In this document: positions 21,986 to 28,884 of the stretch, piece after piece
Numbering within the stretch: the stretch's first letter is position 1
How the letters are laid out: each line of letters begins with the position of its first letter
Source: Actinomycetes bacterium
GTDB lineage: Bacteria > Actinomycetota > Acidimicrobiia > Acidimicrobiales > Palsa-688
NCBI GenBank assembly: GCA_021816565.1
Contig: JAKAXN010000001.1
Location: 1-34,954 of the forward strand
Direction of reading: 5' to 3'
DNA length: 34,954 bases
The notes under the pieces: model-generated
Told to the model about the DNA's origin: nothing
Seen by the model: only the letters and a program-made list of their open reading frames with translations
Databases searched by the model: none
Position numbers and translations under genes: made by a program

Positions 21986-22402
21986 TCAGGAGGCCCGGCT
22001 GAGGATCCGGGCCTTCTGCTGGTCGAACTCCTGCTGGGAGATGACACCCTGGTCCTTCAACCGGGCCAGCTTCGCCAGGTCGTCGGCGCTGCTCGCCGGG
22101 CTGCTGCCGGCCACACTGCGGATGTACTCCTGGTTCGCCTCCTCCTGCTCGGCGGCTGCGTCGACCGCCCGCTCCCTCATCCTGGTGCCGCGGACGATCA
22201 GGTACATAAGGACCCCGATGAACGGCAGGATGAGCACGGCCAGGACCCACAGGGCCTTGGACCAGCCGGACATGTCATGGCTGCGGAAGATGTCCGCGAA
22301 CACGGCGATGACCAGCCAGATCCAGAAGATGAAGCCCACGATCCACAAGGTCGTGAGGAACACGCTGAGTAGCGGATAGGAATATGCGGTAATCGCTGCC
22401 AT
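21986..22402 (-). CDS. PLDc_N and SHOCT domain membrane protein
   Basis: 138 aa. Two spans (about 12-35 and 48-68) form a PLDc_N-type module with FADIFRSHDMSGWSKALWVLAVL. A charged linker rich in Glu/Ala follows, then a C-terminal SHOCT motif of about 30 residues (LAKLARLKDQGVISQQEFDQQKARIL). The function of this very common actinobacterial protein is unknown; SHOCT is thought to mediate oligomerisation. ATG 22402 has AGGAAGG at good spacing and matches family N-termini. An in-frame ATG at 22441 also has a GGAGG site and would add 13 residues. Confidence 0.85.
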   Translation of the reverse strand: MAAITAYSYPLLSVFLTTLWIVGFIFWIWLVIAVFADIFRSHDMSGWSKALWVLAVLILPFIGVLMYLIVRGTRMRERAVDAAAEQEEANQEYIRSVAGSSPASSADDLAKLARLKDQGVISQQEFDQQKARILSRAS

Positions 22403-22568
22403 CGTCGCCCTTCCTGTTCGGGTCGAGGGTTCGAAGGCCATCGTCGTCCTCCGGGCCCGGTCCCGCCTCACCCGAAGCAGGTGACAGGAGCGACCGCCAC
22501 GGCCCCGCCCACTACGGGGACGGCTGGCCCGGCAGGTCGAGGAGCGTCGGCTGGCGTCCCCGGGGATG

Positions 22569-22934
22569 TCAGGCCCAGCCGAGCTCCTCGAGGCGGGCGT
22601 CCGAGATTCCGAAGTGGTGGGCCACCTCGTGTATCACCGTGGTGGTGACGATGCCGACCAGCTCGTCCTCGGTCCGGGCGAGCGAGGCGATCGGCCCTTT
22701 GAAGATGGTGATCCTGTCGGGCATGACACCCCCGTAGGAGAGCGGCGAGCGGCGGCTCAGGTCGATCCCCTCGTAGAGGCCGAGGAGGGTGCCCCGGCGA
22801 CCGGCCAGCTGCCGGCCGGTGGGCCAGTCGGCGACGATCACGGCCACGTTGTCCATCAGCCGGCCCAGCTGCTCGGGGATGCCGTCGAGGGCATCGGCCA
22901 CCAGCTGCCTGAACCGTGTCTCGGACACCTCCAC
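22569..22934 (-). CDS. Minimal zincin metallopeptidase family protein (DUF1025-like)
   Basis: 121 aa, the usual length of this compact family. The zinc motif HEVAHHFGISDARLEELG lies near residue 101, with two His and the catalytic Glu visible and the downstream Asp/Glu as candidate third ligand. Upstream ITIFKGPIASLARTEDELVGIVTTTVIHE is typical. Substrates are not known; homologues are widespread in actinobacteria. It faces away from the CDP-alcohol phosphatidyltransferase gene and precedes the SHOCT gene by 166 bp on the same strand. Confidence 0.88.
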   Translation of the reverse strand: MEVSETRFRQLVADALDGIPEQLGRLMDNVAVIVADWPTGRQLAGRRGTLLGLYEGIDLSRRSPLSYGGVMPDRITIFKGPIASLARTEDELVGIVTTTVIHEVAHHFGISDARLEELGWA

Positions 22935-22997
22935 GCCTGCCAGCTTTGCGCGCCGGGGCGGACGTGTCGTCGGGATGGGCCTGCCGACGGAGATGTG

Positions 22998-23014
22998 AGG
23001 GTCCGGGGGACCCT
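22998..23014. promoter_or_regulatory. Perfect palindrome in a divergent promoter region
   Basis: AGGGTCC-GGG-GGACCCT has 7-bp perfect arms and lies between the metallopeptidase (starts 22934, minus) and the phosphatidyltransferase (starts 23111, plus). Position and symmetry suit a dimeric repressor, but no family was recognised. Confidence 0.35.
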
Positions 23015-23097
23015 GCCCCGGCGGAGCCCCCGCTGAGCGGGCCCGCGACGGGGAGTCGGGGGAGCCGCCGGTTGTGGAGCACCCCGCTCCGTGCCCG

Positions 23098-23103
23098 TAG
23101 GCT
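23098..23103 (+). promoter_or_regulatory. Candidate -10 box of a leaderless gene
   Basis: TAGGCT is followed after 7 bases by the ATG at 23111, the spacing expected when transcription begins at the start codon. There is no ribosome site before this ATG. Confidence 0.4.
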
Positions 23104-23110
23104 CAAGGTC

Positions 23111-23758
23111 ATGGGAGCGGGTCGGAGTCCACAGCAGCGAAGGCCGCGTCGCGTCGGGGAGGACCGGATCGTGTCCCTGCCCAACGTCGTCACGACAGCC
23201 CGGTTGGTGCTGGTGCCGGTGTTCGTGTGGCTGCTGATCCAGCCCCACCACCGGGACTGGTTCGCAGCGGCGGTCCTCCTTGCTGCTCTGGGATCCACCG
23301 ATTGGGTGGACGGCCAGCTGGCCCGGCGCCTCGACCAGGTCACGAACCTCGGCAAGGTGCTCGATCCGACCGCCGACCGGGTCCTCCTGGCCACCGCCGT
23401 GATAGGCATCCTGGCGGTCGGTGCCGTACCGACGCCCGTAGCTGTAGTCGCCCTGGCCCGGGAGGGGATAGTGGCTGTCGCTGCGGTCGGACTGGCCCTG
23501 GCGGGGGCCCGGCGCATCGACGTCACGCTGGTGGGCAAAGCGGGGACGTTCGGGCTCATGTGCGCCTTCCCGCTGTTCCTCGCCGGCCACTCGACCATCG
23601 GCTGGCACCACACGGCGCTGTTGCTCGCCTGGACGGCCGCCATCATCGGCCTCACCCTGGGCTGGATCTCCCTGGCCGTGTACGTCCCCCTGGCGCGGTC
23701 CGCGTTGTCGGAAGGACGGGCGGCTGCCGCCGGGGATGGCGGTACCTCCACACTCTGA
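23111..23758 (+). CDS. CDP-alcohol phosphatidyltransferase (PgsA-like)
   Basis: 215-aa membrane enzyme that transfers a phosphatidyl group from CDP-diacylglycerol to an alcohol (glycerol-3-phosphate, inositol phosphate or similar). The family signature DxxDGxxAR-x8-GxxxDxxxD is complete in DWVDGQLARR and GKVLDPTAD at about residues 72-97, preceded by SLPNVVTTARLVLVPVF. About five to six spans follow. The acceptor cannot be read from sequence; resemblance is to PgsA-type phosphatidylglycerophosphate synthases. ATG 23111 was chosen for the conserved N-terminus and a leaderless -10 box. Confidence 0.9.
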   Translation: MGAGRSPQQRRPRRVGEDRIVSLPNVVTTARLVLVPVFVWLLIQPHHRDWFAAAVLLAALGSTDWVDGQLARRLDQVTNLGKVLDPTADRVLLATAVIGILAVGAVPTPVAVVALAREGIVAVAAVGLALAGARRIDVTLVGKAGTFGLMCAFPLFLAGHSTIGWHHTALLLAWTAAIIGLTLGWISLAVYVPLARSALSEGRAAAAGDGGTSTL

Positions 23759-23869
23759 CTCTCGGGTCGCGCACCGTGGAGGGTCGGGGACCGTGACGCC
23801 GGCCGGGGGGGTAGCGCGCCGTCATGACGCAGTGTCGTACCGGCGGGGGCGCCCGGGCTCGTCGTGGGG

Positions 23870-24202
23870 TCATGACGCCCCGACTGAGCGGGCGTGGGTC
23901 GTGATCAGATCCACCATCCGCGGCCAGAGTTGGGGCGGGTAGTCGTGGCCCATCCCCTCCACGATCTCCAGCCGGGCACCCGGAATGGCCTTCGCCGTGG
24001 CCCGGCCCTCTTCGAGCGGCACGAGGCGGTCGGCGTCGCCGTGGATCACCAGGGCGGGCACCTGTAGGGATCCGAGGGCCTCCGCCCGGGACGGGGACGA
24101 CGCTATGGCCATGGCCTGGCGGGCCCGGCCTCCGGGATCCCAGCAGCGGTCGTAGGCGGCGTGGGCGTCTGCCGTGATGCGTTCGAGCGCCCGGACCCGG
24201 GC
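23870..24202 (-). pseudogene. C-terminal remnant of an alpha/beta hydrolase
   Basis: About 110 codons are open from a stop at 24203-24205 to the TGA at 23870. The protein reads AAYDRCWDPGGRARQAMA, then VPALVIHGDADRLVPLEEG (catalytic Asp strand) and VEGMGHDYP (catalytic His), the last third of an alpha/beta hydrolase. The nucleophile elbow and lid are absent because the sequence breaks at about 24203, near the truncated merR. An internal ATG at 24112 could make an 80-aa peptide but not a working enzyme. Confidence 0.72.
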
Positions 24203-24279
24203 TCAACAGCTGGTTGTTGTCGGTTGGAGGATGGCGCAGTACCGGTCGATCCGGGTCGGCGGGCAGCCCCGGCCGACTC

Positions 24280-24339
24280 TTAGAACCGGACGGTCTTGGC
24301 GGTGACGCCGGTTCTGGTGGCGAGCACCCAGATCCTCAT
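24280..24339 (-). pseudogene. merR-family regulator gene truncated after 19 codons
   Basis: ATG 24339, with a strong AAGGAGG 9 bases ahead, begins MRIWVLATRTGVTAKTVRF and then meets TAA (24282-24280) exactly where MerR proteins continue with YE. This is the first helix-turn-helix of a MerR regulator. Beyond the stop, shifted frames still give fragments such as ESAG and GLPADPDRP that resemble the next MerR segment, so decay is by nonsense plus frameshift or deletion, ending by about 24203. Confidence 0.7.
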
Positions 24340-24353
24340 GGCACGAAGCCTCC

Positions 24354-24385
24354 TTGACCTTCCTGTCGGGTGGAAGGTTTACGGT
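24354..24385 (+). promoter_or_regulatory. MerR-type promoter/operator
   Basis: TTGACC (24354-24359) and TACGGT (24380-24385) are separated by 20 bases, the over-long spacer of MerR-regulated promoters. Within it ACCTTCC (24357-24363) and GGAAGGT (24372-24378) form a perfect 7-bp inverted repeat with an 8-base centre, the design used by CueR-like metal sensors. It would drive the thioredoxin-like gene at 24427. Confidence 0.82.
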
Positions 24386-24662
24386 AGCCCGGGACAGTTC
24401 AGAACAAGGCCGCCCGGAGGAGTGTCGTGAAGCTCGAACTGCTGTATTTCGATGACTGCCCGAACTGGAAGGTCGCCGCGGACCGTCTCGACGCAGTGGC
24501 TGCCAGCCGCGGTCTGGTGGTGCAGCGCCGGCTGGTGACCACCGCCGAGGAGGCCGAGGTGGCCCGGTTCCGGGGATCGCCGACGATCCTGATCGACGGG
24601 CGCGACCCATTCGCGGAGGGTGGCGAACCGTTCGGGTGGACGTGTCGCCTCTACAGCACCCC

Positions 24663-24667
24663 GGACG
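24663..24667 (+). repeat. Target-site duplication, left copy (GGACG)
   Basis: GGACG directly before the TGTCA end of the element; identical to 26842-26846. Confidence 0.85.
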
Positions 24668-24720
24668 TGTCAGTAACGGCTGAATACTGACCCCTTAGCA
24701 CCGGCTGAATTTTGACCCCC
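24668..24720 (+). repeat. Left end of IS21 element with two terminal repeats
   Basis: Two copies of the motif GGCTGAAT-N2-TGACCCC occur (about 24678-24694 and 24703-24718), the expected multiple transposase binding sites. Confidence 0.8.
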
Positions 24721-24789
24721 CTGGTGGGTCCACCAAGTGCTGGTCGTGGGCTTCGAGCCTGGCGGGATGGACGCCAGGGGTCAGGAACG

Positions 24790-25998
24790 GTGATCACCGT
24801 GGAGGATTGGGCTGAGATCCGCCGGCTGCATCGGGCGGAAGGGATGGGGATCAAGGCGATCGCCCGACGGATGGGCGTGGCTAGGAACACGGTGCGCGAG
24901 GCGATCCGCTCGGATCTGCCGCCTCGCTATGAGCGGGCCCGGAAGGGTTCGATGGTCGACGCGGTCGAGGCGAGGATCGTGGAGTTGTTGCGGGAGTTTC
25001 CGCAGATGCCGGCCACGGTGATCGCGGAGCGGATCGACTGGAGCGGAGGGATGACGGTCCTGCGGGACCGGGTCGCCGAGCTGAGGCCGCTGTTCGTCCC
25101 GCCCTATCCGTGCCAGCGGACCAGTTATCGGCCGGGCGAGCTGGCCCAGTTCGATCTGTGGCAGCCCGACGTGTCGATCCCGGTCGGTCACGGTCAGGCC
25201 GAGAAGCTGTGGGTGATCGTGGGGGCGATGGGGTTCTCGAAGTTCCTGGCCGGCTGGATGATCCCTTCCCGAGAGGCCCATGACGTGCTGGGCGGCCACC
25301 TGGAACTGCTGCGCCAGTTCCGGGCGATCCCCCGGATGGCGGTGTGGGACCAGGAGGGGGCGATCGGCCAGTGGCGGGGCCCGAAGATGGTCTTCACCGA
25401 GGCGTTCCAGTCGTTCCGGGGGACGCTGGGGATGGGCGCCCGGCTGTGTCTGCGGGCCGATCCGGAGACCAAAGGGATCATCGAGCGCAACAACGGCTAT
25501 CTCGAGACCAGCTTCCTGCCCGGCCGGAGCTTCGAGGACCTGTCCGACTTCAACCGCCAGCTGGGCTCGTGGCTGGTCAAGGCCAACAACCGCATCCACG
25601 CCACCACCAAGGTCCGCCCGGCCGAGGCCGCGTGCGAGGACCGGGGCGCCATGCTCGGGTTCCCTTCCGTGCTGCCCGACACGTCGTGGCGGTTCTCGAC
25701 GCGCCTGCCCCGGGACCATTACGTGCGGGTGGCCACCAACGACTACTCGGTCAACCCCCGCTTCATCGGCCGACGGGTGGACGTGCGAGTGACTCTCGAC
25801 GAGGTGATCGTGACCTGTGACGGGACCGAAGTGGCACGCCATCGCCGCTGCCTGGCCAAACATCAGAGCCTGCTCGCCCCCGAGCACGCCCGAGTGCTGC
25901 GAGCCATGCGGGCCGAGGCCCGAGCCGCCGAAGACTTCACGGCTGAGGTCGAGGTCCGGGACCTTTCGGTCTATGACCGCATCGCCGGGGTCGCCTGA
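24790..25998 (+). CDS. istA: IS21-family transposase IstA
   Basis: 402-aa DDE transposase. An N-terminal helix-turn-helix (GIKAIARRMGVARNTVREAI, residues 20-39) is followed by the rve-type core with catalytic acidic residues in AQFDLWQPD, AVWDQEGAIG and KGIIERNNGYLE, and by a C-terminal beta domain (NDYSVNPRFIGRRVDVRV). GTG 24790 has AGGAA just upstream; the longer frame from 24712 runs through the left terminus and was excluded. The stop overlaps istB by one base. Confidence 0.93.
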   Translation: MITVEDWAEIRRLHRAEGMGIKAIARRMGVARNTVREAIRSDLPPRYERARKGSMVDAVEARIVELLREFPQMPATVIAERIDWSGGMTVLRDRVAELRPLFVPPYPCQRTSYRPGELAQFDLWQPDVSIPVGHGQAEKLWVIVGAMGFSKFLAGWMIPSREAHDVLGGHLELLRQFRAIPRMAVWDQEGAIGQWRGPKMVFTEAFQSFRGTLGMGARLCLRADPETKGIIERNNGYLETSFLPGRSFEDLSDFNRQLGSWLVKANNRIHATTKVRPAEAACEDRGAMLGFPSVLPDTSWRFSTRLPRDHYVRVATNDYSVNPRFIGRRVDVRVTLDEVIVTCDGTEVARHRRCLAKHQSLLAPEHARVLRAMRAEARAAEDFTAEVEVRDLSVYDRIAGVA

Positions 25999-26780
25999 TG
26001 GCCACCAAAGCGACCGGACCCGCGGCGGACCTCGCCTATCTGTGCCGGGCCTTGAAGGCACCGAACCTGGCCGGCGCCGTCGCCCGCCTCGCAGAGCGGG
26101 CCCGAACAGACGGCTGGACCCATGAGGAGTTCCTGGCCGCCTGCCTCGAGCGCGAGGTCGCCGCCCGCCAGTCCAACGGCGGAGAGATCCGCATCCGCGC
26201 CGCCCGCTTCCCGGCCCGCAAGACCCTCGAAGAGTTCGACTTCGACCACCAACGCTCCCTCAAACGCGAGGTCATCGCCCACCTCGGTGCCCTCGACTTC
26301 GTCGAAGCCCGAGACAACGTGGTGTTCCTCGGACCGCCCGGCACCGGCAAGACCCACCTGGCCCTCGGCATCAGCGTTCGGGCCTGCCAAGCGGGACACC
26401 GAGTCCTCTTCGCCACCGCCGCCGAATGGGTCGACCGCCTCGCCCTCGCCCACGCCGCCGGCCGGCTCCACGACGAACTCCGCCGCCTCGGCCGCTACCC
26501 ACTGCTCGTCATCGACGAGGTCGGCTACATCCCCTTCGAGGCCGAAGCCGCCAACCTGTTCTTCCAGCTCGTCTCCGCCCGCTACGAACGAGCCTCACTC
26601 ATCGTCACGTCCAACAAACCTTTCGGCCGCTGGGGCGAGGTCTTCGGCGACGCCACCGTCGCCGCCGCCATGATCGACCGCCTCGTCCACCACGCCGAAG
26701 TCGTCTCCCTCAAAGGCGACAGCTACAGACTCAAAGACCGCGACCTCGGGAGGGTGCCACCCACAGACGACAACCCCTAA
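25998..26780 (+). CDS. istB: IS21-family helper ATPase IstB
   Basis: 260-aa AAA+ ATPase that works with IstA in target selection and transposition. The Walker A motif is [14 protein letters not shown] near residues 114-122, Walker B is [12 protein letters not shown] near 171, and sensor 1 is [18 protein letters not shown]. The N-terminal IstB dimerisation region is present. ATG overlaps the istA stop (TGATG). It ends 61 bp before the right terminus. Confidence 0.94.
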   Translation: MATKATGPAADLAYLCRALKAPNLAGAVARLAERARTDGWTHEEFLAACLEREVAARQSNGGEIRIRAARFPARKTLEEFDFDHQRSLKREVIAHLGALDFVEARDNVVFLGPPGTGKTHLALGISVRACQAGHRVLFATAAEWVDRLALAHAAGRLHDELRRLGRYPLLVIDEVGYIPFEAEAANLFFQLVSARYERASLIVTSNKPFGRWGEVFGDATVAAAMIDRLVHHAEVVSLKGDSYRLKDRDLGRVPPTDDNP

Positions 26781-26787
26781 CACCCCA

Positions 26788-26841
26788 GGGGGGTCAATTT
26801 TCGACCGTCAGAAGGGGGTCAGTTTTCAGCCGGTGTTGACA
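26788..26841 (-). repeat. Right end of IS21 element with two terminal repeats
   Basis: Read on the minus strand this end gives TGTCAACACCGGCTGAA and ACTGACCCCC, then a second copy CGGTCGAAAATTGACCCC, mirroring the left end. Confidence 0.8.
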
Positions 26842-26846
26842 GGACG
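26842..26846 (+). repeat. Target-site duplication, right copy (GGACG)
   Basis: GGACG directly after the TGACA end of the element; pairs with 24663-24667. Confidence 0.85.
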
Positions 26847-26971
26847 GTCCGGCCGGCTCGCCGACCATCGAACAGCTGGAGGCGGCCGTCGATGCGTAGC
26901 CCGCGACTCTCCCGGCCCGCATCGGGTCGCGCCACAGGGATCATGTCCGGCTGGCGGGGAAGGCTTCTGCT

Positions 26972-27034
26972 GTGAGTGATGCCTGCGATCTGATCGTCGT
27001 CGGCGCTGGAATGGCCCGCACAGCGACAGGCTGA
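26972..27034 (+). pseudogene. Twenty-codon stub of an FAD/NAD(P)-dependent oxidoreductase
   Basis: GTG 26972, preceded by GGGGAAGG, starts CDLIVVGAGMA, the beta-alpha-beta dinucleotide-binding N-terminus of pyridine-nucleotide/FAD oxidoreductases (mercuric reductase or dihydrolipoamide dehydrogenase type). After ARTATG a TGA ends it, where the family continues for over 400 residues. It lies 72 bp behind the split thioredoxin-like gene on the same strand, which suggests a former merR-trx-oxidoreductase operon. Confidence 0.6.
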
Positions 27035-27082
27035 CATCGGTCCCCTCGCCCCCTCTGCACCGGCTCAGGCCCGAACTTATGA

Positions 27083-28789
27083 TTGCCGGATGCAGCTTGG
27101 ATCTGGGGATTGAAGCCGGCGGCTGGGCGCCTCCGCTGGGCCGGGCGGAGACTGCGGACTGCCGTGCGGCCGGACGTGGAGGTCACCCCGGCGCCCCCGA
27201 TGGTCGTGGATTGGGATGTCCCGGTGCGGGTGCGGGACGGCACCGTCCTCCGGGTCAACGTCTTCCGGCCCACCGACGGCAAGCCGGTGCCGGTGATCAT
27301 GGCTGCGCACCCCTATGGGAAGGACCGGATCCCGGCCCGCACCCGCACCGGGAGGGGGATCAATCCCCAGTACCGCATGTTCCCCCAGCCGGCGACGGTG
27401 CGCATATCGGACATGACCAACTGGGAGGCGCCCGACCCGGGGTGGTGGGTTCCCAACGGCTACGCCTTCGTCAACGCCGACCTGCGCGGTGGCGGGACCT
27501 CGGAGGGGACCGCCCACCTGCTCTCCGACGCCGAGGCCGACGACTACCACGATCTGATCGAGTGGGCCGGCACACAACCGTGGTCGGACGGAGCCGTCGG
27601 GCTGTGCGGGGTGTCCTACCTGGCGATCAGCCAGTACAAGGCGGCGGCCACCCGCCCTCCACACCTGGCGGCGATATGTCCCTGGGAGGGATTCAGCGAC
27701 CTGTACCGCGACTTCGCCCGTCCCGGGGGAGGCAGAGAGGACGGGTTCACGATCGTGTGGTCGAAAGGCACCCGCCGGGCGGCCAGGGTGGCCGGGGACC
27801 TGCGTGCCGAGATCGTGCGGCGGCCCCAGATGGATGCCTGGTACCGGGAGCGTATGCCCGCCCTGGAGCAGATCGAGGTGCCCGTGCTCGAATGCGCGAG
27901 CTTCTCCGATCACTCCCTGCACAGTCGGGGATCGTTCGAGGCCTTTCGGCGGGCGGGTTCGCAACGCAAGTGGTTGACGACCCACCGGGGAGGGAAGTGG
28001 AGCACCTTCTACAGCCAGGCGGCCAAAGAAGAGCAGTTGAGGTTCTTCGATCACGTGCTCAAAGGCATGGACAACGGGTGGGACCGGCGTCCGCAGGTCA
28101 CCGTCGCCGTGCATGACGCCGGCCCGGAGCCGGTGGAGGTGTTCGGCGCCGATTCCTGGCCCCCCTCCGACCTCGAGTGGGTGACGCTCCATCTCGACCC
28201 GGCAACCGGACGCCTGCACCGAGACGCTCCTGCTCCGGCTTCGGCGTCGTTCAGGACCGGTCGCCGAGGGACGCGGCTGCGCTTCGTGTGGGAGTTCAGG
28301 TCGCGCGTCGACGTGGTCGGACCCATGACGGCTCACCTGAACGTGTCACTGTCCGGTGGCGACGATGCCGTCATCTTCGCAGCAGTCCGCAAGGCAAGGG
28401 GCGGGAGGGAGGTGGCCTTCGAGGGGTCCTACGGATTCGGGCGCGACGTGGTGACGCGGGGATGGCAACGGGTCGCCCACCGCAGTATCGACCCGGTGCT
28501 GTCCACACCCTGGCAGCCGGTGCACACCCACGACCGGGCCGAACCGGTGATACCGGGCGAGTTGGCCGGCGTGGAGGTGGCGTTGCTGCCCCAGGCCACC
28601 CGCTTCGAAGCCGGCGACCAACTCGTTCTCGACCTGCAGGGACACTGGCTGTTCCCCCGCGGACCGCTACGCGGACAGCTCCCCGTCGGATACCAACGGG
28701 GGCCGAGCGTCACCTGCACGCTCCACGGCGGGCAACAGCGGCCGTCCACCCTGCTCCTGGGGCTGCGCCACGTGCCCGACGGAACGTGA
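27083..28789 (+). CDS. CocE/NonD-family hydrolase
   Basis: 568 aa. Residues about 40-330 are an alpha/beta hydrolase with HPYGKD near 76, an ADLRGGGTSEG strand, the nucleophile elbow GLCGVSYLA (Ser178), and candidate acid and base Asp276 (SFSDHSLH) and His301 (TTHRGGKW). Residues from about 345 to the end form the beta jelly-roll of the X-Pro dipeptidyl-peptidase C-terminal domain. Members hydrolyse esters or peptides; the true substrate here is unknown. Start uncertain: TTG 27083 opens the frame, but homology begins only near residue 35, so GTG or ATG codons around 27167-27200 are possible. It is convergent with the next hydrolase; a 12-bp palindrome CTGGGCGCCCAG (28799-28810) in the 95-bp gap may aid termination. 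Confidence 0.85.
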   Translation: MPDAAWIWGLKPAAGRLRWAGRRLRTAVRPDVEVTPAPPMVVDWDVPVRVRDGTVLRVNVFRPTDGKPVPVIMAAHPYGKDRIPARTRTGRGINPQYRMFPQPATVRISDMTNWEAPDPGWWVPNGYAFVNADLRGGGTSEGTAHLLSDAEADDYHDLIEWAGTQPWSDGAVGLCGVSYLAISQYKAAATRPPHLAAICPWEGFSDLYRDFARPGGGREDGFTIVWSKGTRRAARVAGDLRAEIVRRPQMDAWYRERMPALEQIEVPVLECASFSDHSLHSRGSFEAFRRAGSQRKWLTTHRGGKWSTFYSQAAKEEQLRFFDHVLKGMDNGWDRRPQVTVAVHDAGPEPVEVFGADSWPPSDLEWVTLHLDPATGRLHRDAPAPASASFRTGRRGTRLRFVWEFRSRVDVVGPMTAHLNVSLSGGDDAVIFAAVRKARGGREVAFEGSYGFGRDVVTRGWQRVAHRSIDPVLSTPWQPVHTHDRAEPVIPGELAGVEVALLPQATRFEAGDQLVLDLQGHWLFPRGPLRGQLPVGYQRGPSVTCTLHGGQQRPSTLLLGLRHVPDGT

Positions 28790-28884
28790 CGTGTTCGGCT
28801 GGGCGCCCAGGGTCGGGGCCTCTCCGGGTCTGTGAGCAGTGGTAGGAGGCACCAGTGCCAGCCGGTCTCGATGTACGTCTAGGT

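Larger units (their letters stand above)
24668..26841 (+). mobile_element. Complete IS21-family insertion sequence, 2174 bp
   Basis: The element begins TGTCAGTAACGGCTGAA and ends with the inverse of TGTCAACACCGGCTGAA, i.e. 5'-TG...CA-3' termini as in IS21. It carries istA and istB overlapping by one base, is flanked by GGACG on both sides, and each end has two related internal repeats. Both genes are open and carry their motifs, so the copy looks intact and recent. The flanking gene can be restored exactly. Confidence 0.95.
24427..26899 (+). pseudogene. Thioredoxin-like gene interrupted by the IS21-family element
   Basis: The left part (24427-24667) encodes MKLELLYFDDCPNWKVAADR, then FRGSPTILIDGRDPF and TCRLYSTPD. 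The right part (26847-26899) encodes GPAGSPTIEQLEAAVDA and TAG. Removing the element and one copy of the GGACG duplication joins them in frame to a 97-codon gene, a small thioredoxin-fold protein with one Cys in the DDCPNW loop, common next to merR and oxidoreductase genes. As it stands, the left half reads 8 codons into the element and stops at 24690 (87 aa), lacking the last helix. Partial function is possible, but the operon continuation is cut. Confidence 0.85.

Noticed and set aside
28799..28810. CTGGGCGCCCAG palindrome as an operator
   Set aside because: It lies between two convergent gene ends, so a regulator site is unlikely; mentioned only as a possible terminator aid.
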